NCBI GenBank assembly: GCA_022539475.1
Contig: VCMS01000001.1
Coordinates: 620,001 to 684,000, forward strand
Length of the DNA: 64,000 nt
From: Gracilaria domingensis
Lineage: Eukaryota; Rhodophyta; Florideophyceae; Gracilariales; Gracilariaceae
Direction of reading: 5' to 3'
In this document: one piece after another, positions 1 through 11,570 of the stretch
Layout: the number at the start of each line of letters is the position of its first letter
Numbering within the stretch: position 1 is the first letter of the stretch
Made by a program: the position numbers and the translations under genes
The notes under the pieces: generated by a model
What the model saw: only the letters and a program-made list of their open reading frames with translations
What the model was told of the DNA's origin: nothing
Databases searched by the model: none

Positions 1-168
1 GGGCCGCCGCAAGACGCGCTGCTCCAGAAGCGGCGCGCCGCGCTGTACCACGCGCACGCGCCGCCGCCGTCGCTCTCGGCGTCGTCGGCCGCGGCCGCGC
101 TGCTGGCGCTGTCGCAGTCGCCGCGGCCACGCCTCCAGGACACATCGCAAGCCGGCCAGACGGCGTGA
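1..168 (+). CDS. 3' end of an unidentified gene (partial)
   Basis: Frame 1 is open from the window edge to a TGA at 166-168 and encodes the last 55 residues of a protein. The segment is rich in Ala, Pro, Ser and Gln (a run of Ala near residue 36, then SQSPRPRLQDTSQAGQTA at the end). Such a low-complexity tail fits a disordered C-terminus, but no family can be named from it. The gene faces the CTC1-like gene, with about 105 bp between the two stop codons. In DNA this GC-rich an open frame can arise by chance, so the call is tentative. Confidence 0.35.
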   Translation, partial: GPPQDALLQKRRAALYHAHAPPPSLSASSAAAALLALSQSPRPRLQDTSQAGQTA

Positions 169-273
169 GGCGCGCCTCGCGCCGCGCCGCGCCCTACCTC
201 CCCCGGCGCTCGCGCGCGCTTCGTAAAAGCTTTGTGTATGTGTGTGCTGTGTGCGCTTGTTTGGCGGCGGCGC

Positions 274-704
274 TCACGCGTCCAACAGCACCCTGAGCGC
301 GGCGTCGGGCGACAGCGCGTCGAACACGTGCGTGACGCGGACGTGCAGCGCGGCGCCGTGCGCGTCGCGGCACAGCGTCCACAGCCGGTCGCGGCCGCGC
401 ACGCGCACGCAGGTGGCCTCGGCGACGCGACCGGCGCGCGGCGCGCGCTCGGCCACGACGGCGACCCACACGTCGGCGGCGGCGCGCTCGAGACGCGCGG
501 CCAGCGGCGGCGGCGCGGCGGCAGTGGCCACGGCCGAGCCGTCGCACAGCCGCAGCGCGGCCACGCGTCCACAGCGCGCGCGCGCGTCACGCGCGCGCCA
601 CACGTGCGCCACGCGCACAATTCCACACCGCCGCCGCGCGCCGCCGAGCTGCGCCAGCCACGCGCGCCCGCCGACGGCGCGCAGCGCGCGCGCCAGCGGC
701 GCGC

Positions 705-744
<40 letters not shown>

Positions 745-1098
745 GCGCGCCAGCGCGGCCACGTGCAGGCGCGCCGCGGCGCCGGCCAGCAGCGCGCCGC
801 GGCGCGCGCGCGCGGCGCGCAGCGTGACGGCCATGCCGGGCGCCAGCGCGCGGAAGCGGCGCGCGGCGGCGGCGCCCACCAGCCGCAGCGGCGCGGCGAA
901 CGCGCCCACCGCGCCGTCGCGCAGCGTGGCGCCGTCGGCCGTGGCCGCGCTCACCACCGCGCGCACGCTCACGGCGCGCCCGTCCGCCGCGTCCAGCGCG
1001 CGCCACAGCTCGCGCGGCGCCGCCGCCGCGAGCGCCGCGCGCGCGAACGCCGCCGCCGCGCGCCGCGCGTACTCGCCGTCCGCCGCGTCGTCGAAGCG

Positions 1099-1140
<42 letters not shown>

Positions 1141-3516
1141 CAGCGCGCCGGCGCGCCGCACCAGCGCGCCCTCCTCGCCCAGCGTCGCCAGCGCCAGCGC
1201 GCGCCCGCGCCGCGCCGCGCCGCGCGCGCGCTCCGCCACCGCGCGCCGCACGTCGCGCTCGTCGTCCAGCGACGTGCAGCGCAGCGCGTACACGCCGCCC
1301 TCGCGCACCGTCGCCGCCGCCAGCGCCACGAACGCGCGCCCGCGCACGCGCAGCGCCGCGCGCCAGAAGCCCTGCCCGTCGGCGTGCAGCGCCGTCCACG
1401 CGCGCGCGTCGGCGCGCCGGAACGCCAGCAGCCGCCCGCCCAGCGTCACGCACGCCGCGCCCGCCTGCACCTCGTCCACAAACATGCACACCTGCACGCC
1501 GTCGCGCCGCCGCACGCTCACGCTCTGCACCTCCTCATCGTCGTCGAGGCCGCGCGCGTGCGGCGGCTGCGACAGCTGCCTGCTGGCCGTTTCGCGCCAC
1601 GCGCGCTCGTGGCCGCCGGCTGCCACGTACGGTCCGTCCACCAGCACTCTCACGTCCTGCGCGCGGAATACCACCGTCACGCACGTGTGCGCTGCCGCCG
1701 TCACGCAGCTCTTTACCACAACGTCAAACTGTTGCACCGACACAATTGCTTCCACCATGCACGGCTGCACCTCGCCGCCCATGCACAGCACCTCCACCGC
1801 GCCGCTGCAGTCGCTCAGCCGCAGCACGCCCCCGCAACTGTCGCTCTCGCACTGCAGCCGCCCCACCAGCGCCACTCTGCCTTCCGCGTCGCCGCCAATC
1901 ATTCGGCCGTTCCGCAGCTGCAGCAGCATGTCGTGCAACTCACGCCTTCCAAAAACTCGTGTCTTGCTTTCACTTGCTCTCAACTCCCCCTCCTCCTCCT
2001 CCTCCTCCGCACTCAGGTGCGCCGATAAAAACTGCTTCCACAATGCATGAATACCCTGCACGGCCTCACTCACCGTTGGCACAAACCACCCCTTCACGTC
2101 GTCTTCCTGCTGGCACACATCCACTGCTTCGAAAAACTCGCGGTACAGGTTGCGTCTCGCACGCTCACCAACGTGCAGCACGTGTTCCAAGCCGCTGTGC
2201 ACATGCATCACGTACTGAACAAGGCCCGTTTCATTGCGAGTGCCCAGCAAGCACCGATCCAACTGCGCGCTACCCAGACCCAGCCACGCGCCAAACTTGT
2301 TCGACAGCGCCTCGAACAAATCATACGCCCACGCAATGTACGCGCCACGCCACCTCATCCACAGCAGCGGCCAGCAACTGGCCTTGTGCAGCAGTTGCAC
2401 GCTGCTCGCAAACACGTCTCCAAAGTACAACACACAAATGCTGCTTCGTGCAGTGGGGAAAAGCGCCATGGACTGCGCTGAGCGATATACACGCGCTGCT
2501 TGCACCTGCACTGTGGCGCCCTTGCGAAGCGCGCCGACCACCGATTGTGGCTGCGATGGGCCGAGATGCACGGTGATTGCGTCGTCGAGCGTGATGGTGC
2601 TGTTTGAATGCACGTCCGTCACATGCCCTTCGTAAGTCACCAATTTGCTCGCGTTGGATCGCGAGCGCTCGTGTAGTGGTGCTAAAAGCGCTGCCGTTTC
2701 AACGCGCGCTCGCTTTTTGGCCTGCTCGTGTGCAGGCTGCTCCGGTACGGGCTGCTCTGCGCGTGCACAAGGCGCAACAGCGTACACCACGGAGGAGGTA
2801 CCCGCGCGAAATACATTGCGATTGTGATACGATTGCAACACACCAAGGCGTAGATTGGAGACCATGATGTGGCCGTTCACATGTATATAAGGCCACCATT
2901 TAACGGCGTCAGCCCGAAACAGCAGCGTGACAGCATGTTGGTGCGAGCGCAACTCCAATAGGAAACACGCATCCGGCGTCGAGTGCGCTATGATAGGCGT
3001 TTTGGCAGCGACGGCGCCCGCGAGATTGACGCGCTCAAACTCGCGAGACACAGCACATTGCGCGGAAATGTGCCGATAAACAGGCAGCTTCGCAGGCGGC
3101 GTGAGAGCATGAACGTCGCGCGAAAGCGCCTCAAAGTGCGCACTGGCGGGCACATAGCGCCAGTCGGCAATAAACACGAGTGCGTTGCGCAAATGAGGCC
3201 CAGGCGGCGGCGCGACCACAATGGGCACGGAGCGCTGCTCCGCGCGCACGACGAGCTCGCCGACGCGGTTGGAGGAAAGACGCGCCACGAGCAGTACAGC
3301 GAGCGAGCGCATGTGCGAGGCGGCGTCGGCGGCGTCGGCGGCGCGCGGCGGTGGCGGCCGCGTGCAGGGCGCCAGCGGCGCGGTGACGCGCCCGACGTCG
3401 GAGAGCTTGAGCAGCGGGTTGCTCGCCGCGGCCGGCGCGACGTGCGCGAGCAGCGCGCGCTGCGCGCGCGCGTCGGGCAGCAGCGCGCGTACGCTCGCGT
3501 GCAGCGGCGCCGTCAT
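274..3516 (-). CDS. CTC1: CTC1-like CST telomere-maintenance subunit (OB-fold protein)
   Basis: A single exon encodes about 1,080 residues from the ATG at 3516; the frame stays open to another ATG at 3783. I prefer 3516 because base composition drops sharply upstream of it. Several OB-fold-like segments are visible. One has the pattern GHVTDVHSN...ITLDD followed by LRKGATVQVQAARVYRS and an SSICVLYF strand. A second reads VALVGRLQ...GGVLRLSDCSGAVEVL, the 'binding strand plus SDxxGA' pattern of CTC1. CTC1, with STN1 and TEN1, binds single-stranded telomeric DNA and recruits DNA polymerase alpha-primase in the nucleus (family knowledge). The C-terminal third is extremely GC-rich, with poly-Gly and poly-Pro runs encoded by CGG/GCC repeats. 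CTC1 diverges fast, so another large OB-fold protein remains possible. Confidence 0.55.
705..742. repeat. (CGG)n trinucleotide repeat
   Basis: About 12 GGC units lie inside the CTC1-like gene. Read on the minus strand they encode a poly-Pro run. This is probably replication slippage in a GC-extreme coding block. Confidence 0.85.
1101..1140. repeat. (GCC)n trinucleotide repeat
   Basis: About 13 uninterrupted GCC units lie in the same coding region and encode a poly-Gly run on the minus strand. The run separates two more conserved segments of the protein and looks like a flexible linker. Confidence 0.85.
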
Positions 3517-4864
3517 GGTGACGGTGACGACGGAGCGACGCGCCCGCGCCGTCGCCGCGCTCCGACTTGCGGCGGCGCTTGGTGTCGGCGCACGACGAGT
3601 GCACACGCAATGCAGATTATATGACACAAATATCGGCTTCCCGTTGTTCCTGTGTGCTATACTTGGCGCTTTCTTTAAAGCGCTGATTGCCAGGCGCGCG
3701 CTCTCGCGATCGCAGCAACAAGAGAGACGTGGAAACACGCACCACCGCCTTTCGTCGCAGCTGCGTTCTTCAACGGCGCTCATTATTCATCCTTCATTTA
3801 TCATATTACTTCCAATACAATGCGCCAGTTATCATATCGCCCCGCATGCTTTTTCCACCCTGACTCCTAGCACATGTACGCTGCCTTTGCACCATCAAAC
3901 GTGCCACTTGCTAATCAGTTCTCCATGTTGCTGTACGGGCAACACCTTCATCTCCAGTCCATTAAAGGCATCTTCTCCGTTCAAACAAAACGTGCGATCA
4001 GTCGTAAGCAACGACTCGTAAACCATTCCTTCCGGCAAAAGCAAAAAAAAACTCAACTCATATCAACATTCACCAAAACCTTCCGCTCTCACACAATCAC
4101 CCCCACACTTGTCCATCAGAATCCATAAAGCAGATCCCTTCCGAAACCTCCCTTCATCATCGGCATACTTCTGTTGCCCTCGTGTTGTGACGTGCTCCCC
4201 AGTTTCGTCAATATTCCACATGCAATCCGAGCCATTGCTCTGTCTAGCACATGATTGCCGTTTTAAAAAAGCCTCTCTTTGTCATGCCGACCATGTGTTA
4301 TTATGTCTCCGACCTTCCACGTCTAATTCACCCTCGAGCCTTCATACCCAATATCTACGTGTCTTCAACCTTCACTCTTTGTTCAACTCGAGTTTCTTCG
4401 TCTTGCATACTTTTACATCCTTTTATTCAAATTAGCTGCACCTCTCGCACCAGATAGAAATCTATGTCTTCGAACTTCACGCCACGTTTATGCCGCACAA
4501 CTCCTCTGTCTACCCTTCCTGCTTCAACTCAATATTATCATCATTCGGTGTAAGCACCACAATCTCGTGTTCTGACTTCCTCGGACAGGAAGAAGATAAC
4601 GCAACTGAGATGTACTACTTGTCTATCAAAACGACTATCGACCTCAAACACCCAGGCCAATGCTTGCTCAACATCATGTCAGGCACACATTGCGCATCTT
4701 AACAAACATTCAAGATTCTCAGCTTTCAGATATCTCCTTTTCAAGCCAAACCTGCTTGCGAACAACCATTTAATTAACCGTTAGCTAGAACAACTACTAT
4801 AGTCACACTTCACGCAAGCCATGCACCGAACCCCAATCTCACATCACCAACCACCCACCGCTAA
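3517..4864. other. Intergenic, pyrimidine-rich, no gene seen
   Basis: This is the upstream region of the CTC1-like gene and the downstream region of cytidine deaminase. From about 3780 it is CT- and AC-rich with only short, non-conserved open frames. I found no tRNA, hairpin or repeat. Confidence 0.5.
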
Positions 4865-5360
<496 letters not shown>

Positions 5361-6677
5361 TTAGCTTTTGTCTCGTCGAGATTGTCCTCTAATCAAATCC
5401 TGCTTGATCGGCGCCATATGCGATTATTTGGTTGGTACCAGCAGGTGTTACGTACGCTTTCAGCTTCGCTTTATCCGCTTCGGCGACGAGCTTATCCAAT
5501 TCATCGGAGCTAATTGACGGGGCGGTGTGTGTCTTAGTGGCGACACTCTCCATAAGCCAATCTTCGGGTTCCGTCGCGCCTTGTATGGATACTCGAATCG
5601 TTCAGTACGAATATCGGTAGCCGACGTGATGGTGGTTGGGGTGAAAACAATTGTTTGGGAGGTGTAACGGTGCAAGTTGCGACTAAGCCGAGATGATCGA
5701 TAGTCGGCACAGAAAGTAAGGAGAAGGATGGGGAAGTGACCCCAGAATATACCAATTTTGTGAATGAATTTATGATAGTGGCATGTCCCTGCTGGACATA
5801 AGGCAGCCATAGACAATTCGATGTTGTCGCGAACAAGTTCGTATTCGACCGCGATCATCTCTGCCAAAGAGATTTGTATCCCAGGGTGGGATACATATCT
5901 CTTTGGCATTCCCAGCATCATGGCTCGTCCGTGCTTAGGATTCTTGAATGAATGAGCTACGCGGTATATGTTTGCAATGTATTTGTGACTCACAAATTGT
6001 GAGTGATTAAAGTCCAATTTAACGGAGTATGGAATCCGACTCGTATTGCTGTTGGTTGACTCGTTAACGTTGCTGGTGACCACATTCCGTAGAAGAAAAG
6101 GTAAAAGTGCAATCTTGCTACAGGCGGCCTGTTCAGAGTGAAGCGCTATCTTTACTGCGAAGAATATATACAAGGAAGTAGCTACGATATCATGATTTAG
6201 ATGAGAACCTCTCTACACGAAATACCTTCTTCCTAAAACATTCTTTGCAGGCAAAGGAAGCACAGCAAGAGTAAAAAAGCAGACACAAGAAACCGAGTTA
6301 AGATGTAAGCGACCAAACAGTGGGAAGATTGAATGTGCACAAACGCCATGACTTCTCCAAAGCGGCCGTGAACGTCCAAATATTCTAGACTGACCCGCTT
6401 GATACGAACGCAGTTGACGAAGGGACTTTCACATGGTCGCGCAAGATACCCAGAGCGCTCCCTTCTTTCCAGCACTTGCATCAGAATCTAAGCCGAACCC
6501 GCCAGACAGCGTCACCCTCCCGCGAGCGGGAAGCGAAAAAATGTTAGGTAGGCGGCATGTTACTGCAACTACAGGTATCCCAAACACGTTCACTAACTCT
6601 TAAACACACATGCTATCATAACGGAGGTTTTCGTGAGTTACACGCTTTACTCGCATCATAAAGGTCAAGCGATCGCT
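5361..6677. other. Intergenic or unassigned, contains a long inverted repeat
   Basis: The longest open frame (5460-6173, minus) has no ATG until its middle, has no recognisable motif, and runs through the inverted repeat at 5862-5908. I do not accept it as a gene. A hydrophobic short frame at 6233-6481 (minus) is likewise unsupported. Confidence 0.4.
5862..5908. repeat. Near-perfect inverted repeat, 22-bp arms
   Basis: The left arm at 5862-5883 starts TGCCAAAGAGAT. The right arm at 5887-5908 ends ATCTCTTTGGCA. There is one mismatch in 22 and the centre is GGG. It lies in a region without a convincing gene. It could form a cruciform or an RNA hairpin. Confidence 0.9.
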
Positions 6678-7473
6678 CTAGAAAGCTTGGATCGGACCCT
6701 TGTTGGTGGCGACCTTGCAATACGATCCGTCGGGAATAATGCGACCTTGCTCCTTAAGCTCCATGTACTCTTCCTTCGTAAACTTGGTGAAGCCCCACTT
6801 ACTCGAAATGAAAAGCTTCTGCCTCCCAGGGAACTTGTACTTTGCACGACGCAAAGCTTCCAAAGCATGGGCCTTATTATTCTCCTTAGTTCTTAATGAA
6901 AGCAAGGTTTGACCAATCTTAACACGAGCCACAGTACCCAAAGGCTTTCCAAAAGCGCCACGCATACCGGTTTGCAGTCGATCAGCGCCAGCACACGAAA
7001 GCATCTTGTTAATACGCAGCACATGGAACGGATGTGCACGAACGCGGAGATGGAAGGCTTCCTTGCCGCATGACTTTGTCATGTACTTGTTGCAGGCGAC
7101 GCGCGCGGCTTCAAGAGCTTCGGACGAAAGCTGTTCCTTCTCATCAGAGACCAGATGAGCGGCGAATGGAAACTCGTCGACGCCCGCCTTCTTGCGGCCC
7201 AAATCGAAGATTCGGATCTTGGGATCCGGGACACCGCGGCAGTACCTGGATTTCGGATACGGCTTGTTCTTGCAGTAGCGGTAGCAACGCGCCGGACCTA
7301 TCCATAATCGCAATGGAAAGGGAATTGGAGACGGATCGCTGTCAGTAACTCAAGTTGTTCATGTACACACAAACGCGGCTTCTCGAAAGCGATGTGCGCG
7401 CGGAACACGTGAAACAACGCATGGCGGAACAGTTAAGCAGAATGAAGACAGATGATAACTTACGTCGTCCCAT
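6678..7473 (-). CDS. RPL10: 60S ribosomal protein L10 (uL16), two exons
   Basis: This is a structural protein of the large cytosolic ribosomal subunit, near the P site. Exon 1 is only 10 nt (7464-7473, ATGGGACGAC) and exon 2 is 6678-7297. The intron of 166 nt starts GTAAGT, ends TAG and holds a TTACTGAC-like branch site. Splicing restores the invariant N-terminus [20 protein letters not shown]. The product is 209 residues, close to the family length. Conserved blocks include [14 protein letters not shown] and [17 protein letters not shown]. The C-terminus ends NKGPIQAF and is slightly shorter than in animals. A tiny first exon with an early intron is common in ribosomal protein genes, where it often aids expression. 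Confidence 0.95.
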
Positions 7474-9237
7474 GATGAAAAGACGGTCGAGTCGAACAGG
7501 GAGGAAGTGTTTTGGAAGCAGAGAGCGGAGAAAGGGGGGGTGGGGCAAAGCTGGTCTTGAAGAAGAAAGCGGTGGTCACCGCCGGCGTTCCTTGCAACCA
7601 CGTCGCAGCGACTGATTGGTGGGTTTTCGCATTTTGTCATTTTCGACCGGAAAAGGATGTCACAAGCGTGAAAGTTTAGTGAAAGCGGCGCCTTTCCAGA
7701 AGCGTGCCAAGTGCACAGGCTGTGCGCGTTGTACTACGTGACTTCGTGGACAGGTACTTTTTGCACTACGATTGGAAGTTTTGGGTTGGGAAGCAATGGC
7801 GGAGACTGGAACTTTGGTGTCAAGCGCAGGATGCTGACGTGGCGCAATCAGCACTGCAATGACACTCGGTGTTGACAGTCGCAACGCGCAAGCTTTATCA
7901 TGCTCTCGTTCTAACTTTACGTGATCAGCGGCTCGCTGGGGAGAAGAATCAATCGAACACCGCAAACAGAGTTGTTCAGAACATTAGATACCTTATCCGC
8001 AGCGAACGTTCCATGCAGCCATTCCTTGCTGATCCAGCCTCTGTCGTGGGCTTCAAGCAAAGTGTGGGAACGAAAATTCTCGAGCGTGTACAGGTGCCAA
8101 AGCAATCCGCCGTCGTGGCCACCGCCAATTGCGTTGCATCTGATTCCAAAATGACATTATCTATCACTGTGAACTCATCTCTTGACACGAGACGCTTGGC
8201 TAATAGCCAATTTCCGTCCAAGACCCACCTACCTGTGGCGATACATATTTTCGCGGTTCTTATTGCTGCTCACTGCGTCCGTGTCTCGAATTTCGACTCA
8301 TAACCCAGCACCCGCATATTGTTAACCTCCTGCACGACTGCGTCATGTGACATACTCGTTTGGCTATCGCATGTTGTTGTAGATATTTGTATTGTCCCCT
8401 GTCCAGTGTCTTCGATATTCAGCCTGGTGTCAGATGTAATGTAGTGGGGCATCATGTTCGAATTGTAGCGACAATGAAACGGCCCAAAGCAGTAAGGGCA
8501 ATGTTTGATACTCATCGGATGTCTCAATTCCCCAACGATCGAAGGCTCGTCTTCGCGCCGCATCACAGACGTGCTCCGTTCCCAACTACCACAACGTCCC
8601 TAAGCACCGCGGAGGAACGTTAGCACACACAATCAATACCGCGCCCAACCATTCTCCCTCATTTCCATCACCTTCAGCCCTCGCCCCTCCGTCAGCGCTC
8701 CCCACAAGGCCACAACTGCGTCAAGCAATGGTCCCGTGAAGGTGCGTCGGGCTAAAACACTACCACAGTGTAATCTCGCTGCCCTGCCGCCAATTACCTC
8801 GGGACGGGCCAAGTGGCGACATTCTCCTACAGCTGCCGCCATCTCCTTCCCCTTTATCGACTCGTCTCAGTCAGGCCATATCAAATCCCACCTGCTGTCC
8901 TCAGTGACCAACTGCTTTTTCAGTCTCTTGGTGCTAACTGCGATTAACTATCCCGCAGCACCACGCGCACCGCTGTACCGAACGATCTCGCAAAACGTCA
9001 GCTATCAAATTCATTGAGCGATTTTCTCTTGCGTGTGCTGATGCGGAGCGCGCTCAAGCTCCTCAATTTCCCTCAAAGAGGTTATACCCGCTCCACGCGT
9101 GGGTTCATCCCTCCGCAGACTTTGAATTCCCCTCTGAACCCGTCTCGGAGTGTTGCTTCTCTGCGCGACGCTAGGCTGCCCATCCGGCGAGTATCTTGTA
9201 CTGCTGCAGTCTAATAGTTGCGCAGGGAACCGATACC
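7474..9237. other. Unresolved region, possibly a multi-exon minus-strand gene
   Basis: No full gene can be drawn. On the minus strand several short frames look coding-like. One at about 8270-8566 holds HCPYCFGPFHC, resembling a zinc-binding knuckle. One at about 7970-8130 reads GGHDGGLLWHLYTLENF and ends at a GTATCT that could be a splice donor. One lies at 8633-8842. I could not join them in one consistent frame. Just before 9238 the plus strand has TCTAATAG...GCGCAG, which could be the 3' end of an intron of the next gene. Confidence 0.3.
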
Positions 9238-11157
9238 ATGGTGTCAAACAAACAGCAACGCCCCGCTCTGCACCTATGTTCTATTTCCCTATCACCCCAT
9301 ACGACTCCTGTCGCGTCGCGCGATGGCATAGTGTTCGAATCCAGTGCCATCACCCAATTATGTCGTCGCACCGGGTTGAACCCAATAACAGGACGCCCGC
9401 TTTCTCCGCACCAACTTATTCCAGTCATCTTCACCGTGGACCACCTCACACGTCGTTACTTCTGCCCAGTGCTCCGGCTAATGTTCGATGGCACAGTTAA
9501 AGTCGTCCTGATTGCCACTACAGGGCGTGTCTACTCGTATGCCGCCGTGCAAAAGCTAAATTTACACCCGCGGACTATGCGTGACCTCATTGATAACACT
9601 CCGTTCACCATGGACGATATTATCGTCTTGTTCGATCCGGAGCACCACACATGGGTCCCACACAATTTGGATGTTCCTCAGCAATCGTTATCACAAGTGA
9701 CCTGCGTCCCTCAGTCGTCAAATACTTCTCTGCCCTCGCCGCCTCTTGTTACCCGACACAGCCTATCGCCCAACGCCTCCACTGCATCACTTCCACCGCT
9801 CTCAGTTCGAGGAGTTGCACCTCCTTTACCGCCGAGGTCTCCTCCGCCTCAGCAGTTAACCTCAGCCAACGATGCTGTTGCCAATCTTCATATTAAGTCT
9901 CACGTGCTCCGAGCCGATACAAATACCATGGCTATGCGTCTTCCACTGCCCTCCGCGTTGCAGAGCTCTCAGCGGCAAACTCATTTACCATCCAATGGAC
10001 TACATTCTGCTGCCGCTCACCCTGTACCCAGTCAAGTGTCTCAGACTTATCATCATCAGCAAACGGAAACTACGGGCCGTCTCGACCATTTTGCCATTTA
10101 TAACAGGGGAATGACAGACATGAACAAAGAAGCTGCACCCTCGTTTTCGCACATGGGTGCTTCAATTGGTCCGCAAACTAATTTGAAACGGTTCGTAAGA
10201 AGGTCGCCAAACAAATCTCCACTTGCCAAGAAGCCCCGCTTCGGTGGACATATTTCTTCCACCCCACAAGTAACAGAGAAATGTGTAGATCCGCAGGTTT
10301 CAATGGCCCGTTTTTATCAGCGGAAGAAGGAAGAAGAAGAGAGGAAGATGGTATACAAAAAGATCAGGAAGGGCAAAAAGGGCAAAGGTTACGTTCGTGT
10401 GGTAACCAACATTGGTCACCTCAACATTGAACTGCATTGCGATAGAGTTCCGACTACTTGCGATAATTTCCTTACACTAGCTGAGAGGAAGTATTACGAC
10501 GGTCTGCCTTGGCATCGGGTGGTTCCAGGTTTTATTGCTCAAACTGGAGATCCTACTGGCAAAGGAGACGGTGGAGAGAGTGCGTGGGGAGGTTACATTA
10601 AGGATGAGATTCGAACTAATTTACACCACGACGCGCCTGGCATTGTGTCTATGGCCAATTCTGGGAGGGATACCAATAGAAGTCAGTGGTTCATCTGCTT
10701 TGATTCCGCCTCACATTTAGACGGGACACATACTGTCTTTGGGAAGGTAGTTGGCGGTCTTTATGTTCTTCAAAAGATGGAGGGTGAAGCAGAAATGGGG
10801 CATCCGCTCACCGTAGAGAGAATAGAAGTATTGGTTAACCCAATTCGTCAAATAAGGATTCAGATGGAGAAGCTGAAGGCGCAGTCGGCTGCCAGTCAAG
10901 GTCTCACCGAGTCGCCACGACCACAGCGTTCACAGGCTAGCACCGTTCCGACCGTTCCACCGTCTCCCTTGCAAGATCGCAACCAGAAATTCACGCATTT
11001 GCATCCTCAGCTCCCAGGAAGCAATCGGTCGTTAACAGATGAGCCCAGGTTGTCCGATATACCGAGAAATTCTATCAATCTTCCTTCGGTTCGTAGTTTG
11101 ATGAATGCAGCTTCTCTCTCTCCATCGCGCTGTAACCGTCCGCCTTCAAACATATAA
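9238..11157 (+). CDS. PPIL2: U-box cyclophilin PPIL2 (CYP60 type)
   Basis: This is a nuclear, spliceosome-associated peptidyl-prolyl isomerase with E3 ligase potential. The N-terminal about 130 residues match the U-box part of PPIL2: CSISLSPHTTPVASRDGIVFES, then FCPVLRLMF, TTGRVYSYAAVQKLN and MRDLIDNTPF. A long Ser/Pro-rich linker follows. The cyclophilin domain spans about residues 383-545, with GHLNIELHCDRVPTTCDNF, YYDGLPWHRVVPGFIAQTGDPTG and SQWFICF. The product is 639 residues; animal PPIL2 is about 520, and the extra length is the linker. The animal N-terminus (a GK-basic stretch before the U-box) is absent from the ATG at 9238, so an upstream exon may exist. An intron-like 3' end lies just upstream. 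Confidence 0.9.
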   Translation: MVSNKQQRPALHLCSISLSPHTTPVASRDGIVFESSAITQLCRRTGLNPITGRPLSPHQLIPVIFTVDHLTRRYFCPVLRLMFDGTVKVVLIATTGRVYSYAAVQKLNLHPRTMRDLIDNTPFTMDDIIVLFDPEHHTWVPHNLDVPQQSLSQVTCVPQSSNTSLPSPPLVTRHSLSPNASTASLPPLSVRGVAPPLPPRSPPPQQLTSANDAVANLHIKSHVLRADTNTMAMRLPLPSALQSSQRQTHLPSNGLHSAAAHPVPSQVSQTYHHQQTETTGRLDHFAIYNRGMTDMNKEAAPSFSHMGASIGPQTNLKRFVRRSPNKSPLAKKPRFGGHISSTPQVTEKCVDPQVSMARFYQRKKEEEERKMVYKKIRKGKKGKGYVRVVTNIGHLNIELHCDRVPTTCDNFLTLAERKYYDGLPWHRVVPGFIAQTGDPTGKGDGGESAWGGYIKDEIRTNLHHDAPGIVSMANSGRDTNRSQWFICFDSASHLDGTHTVFGKVVGGLYVLQKMEGEAEMGHPLTVERIEVLVNPIRQIRIQMEKLKAQSAASQGLTESPRPQRSQASTVPTVPPSPLQDRNQKFTHLHPQLPGSNRSLTDEPRLSDIPRNSINLPSVRSLMNAASLSPSRCNRPPSNI

Positions 11158-11570
11158 ATACAACAAACTGGTTATGTTTACCCCCAAAGATGACTGACGT
11201 TGCCACATTTCAGCTCCCTCGGAGAAACTTGTCATTACGGCCACCCGATTAGATAGGCGCTAAGCTCTGATACTCTCTACCGGTTCCAAAGTACGAACTT
11301 GAAGTCAAAGAGCAGCTAACTTCTAGTTTCACGCACTGTACACAATATGCAGAGACATGGCTGCACTTAGCTGGTAATCACGCAATCTCATTGAACAATA
11401 TCCTGCGCGGAGGGGCGAAAGAAACGATATTCGAGATAATCCAACATATATATTATATATATGTATTACTTTCGACTACTCCGAACGACGATCTCTAAAG
11501 AACCTTAGTCACCCCCGAATTCTTATACGTTACGGGCTCTTGCTATCTGTTCCGACATCGCGAAAAGCGT
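11158..11570. other. Intergenic between convergent genes
   Basis: This stretch holds the 3' flanks of PPIL2 and the GTPase. A 21-nt AT palindrome with a 1-nt centre (ACATATATAT/ATATATATGT) lies at about 11444-11464. Nothing else is seen. Confidence 0.5.

Noticed and set aside
232-2050. Very long open frames on the plus strand (about 600 codons)
   Set aside because: They are antisense shadows of the GC-rich CTC1-like gene, made of Arg/Ala/His runs and trinucleotide repeats, without any domain.
5460-6173. 237-codon minus-strand frame
   Set aside because: It starts at TTG, its first ATG is mid-frame, it has no motif and it runs through an inverted repeat.
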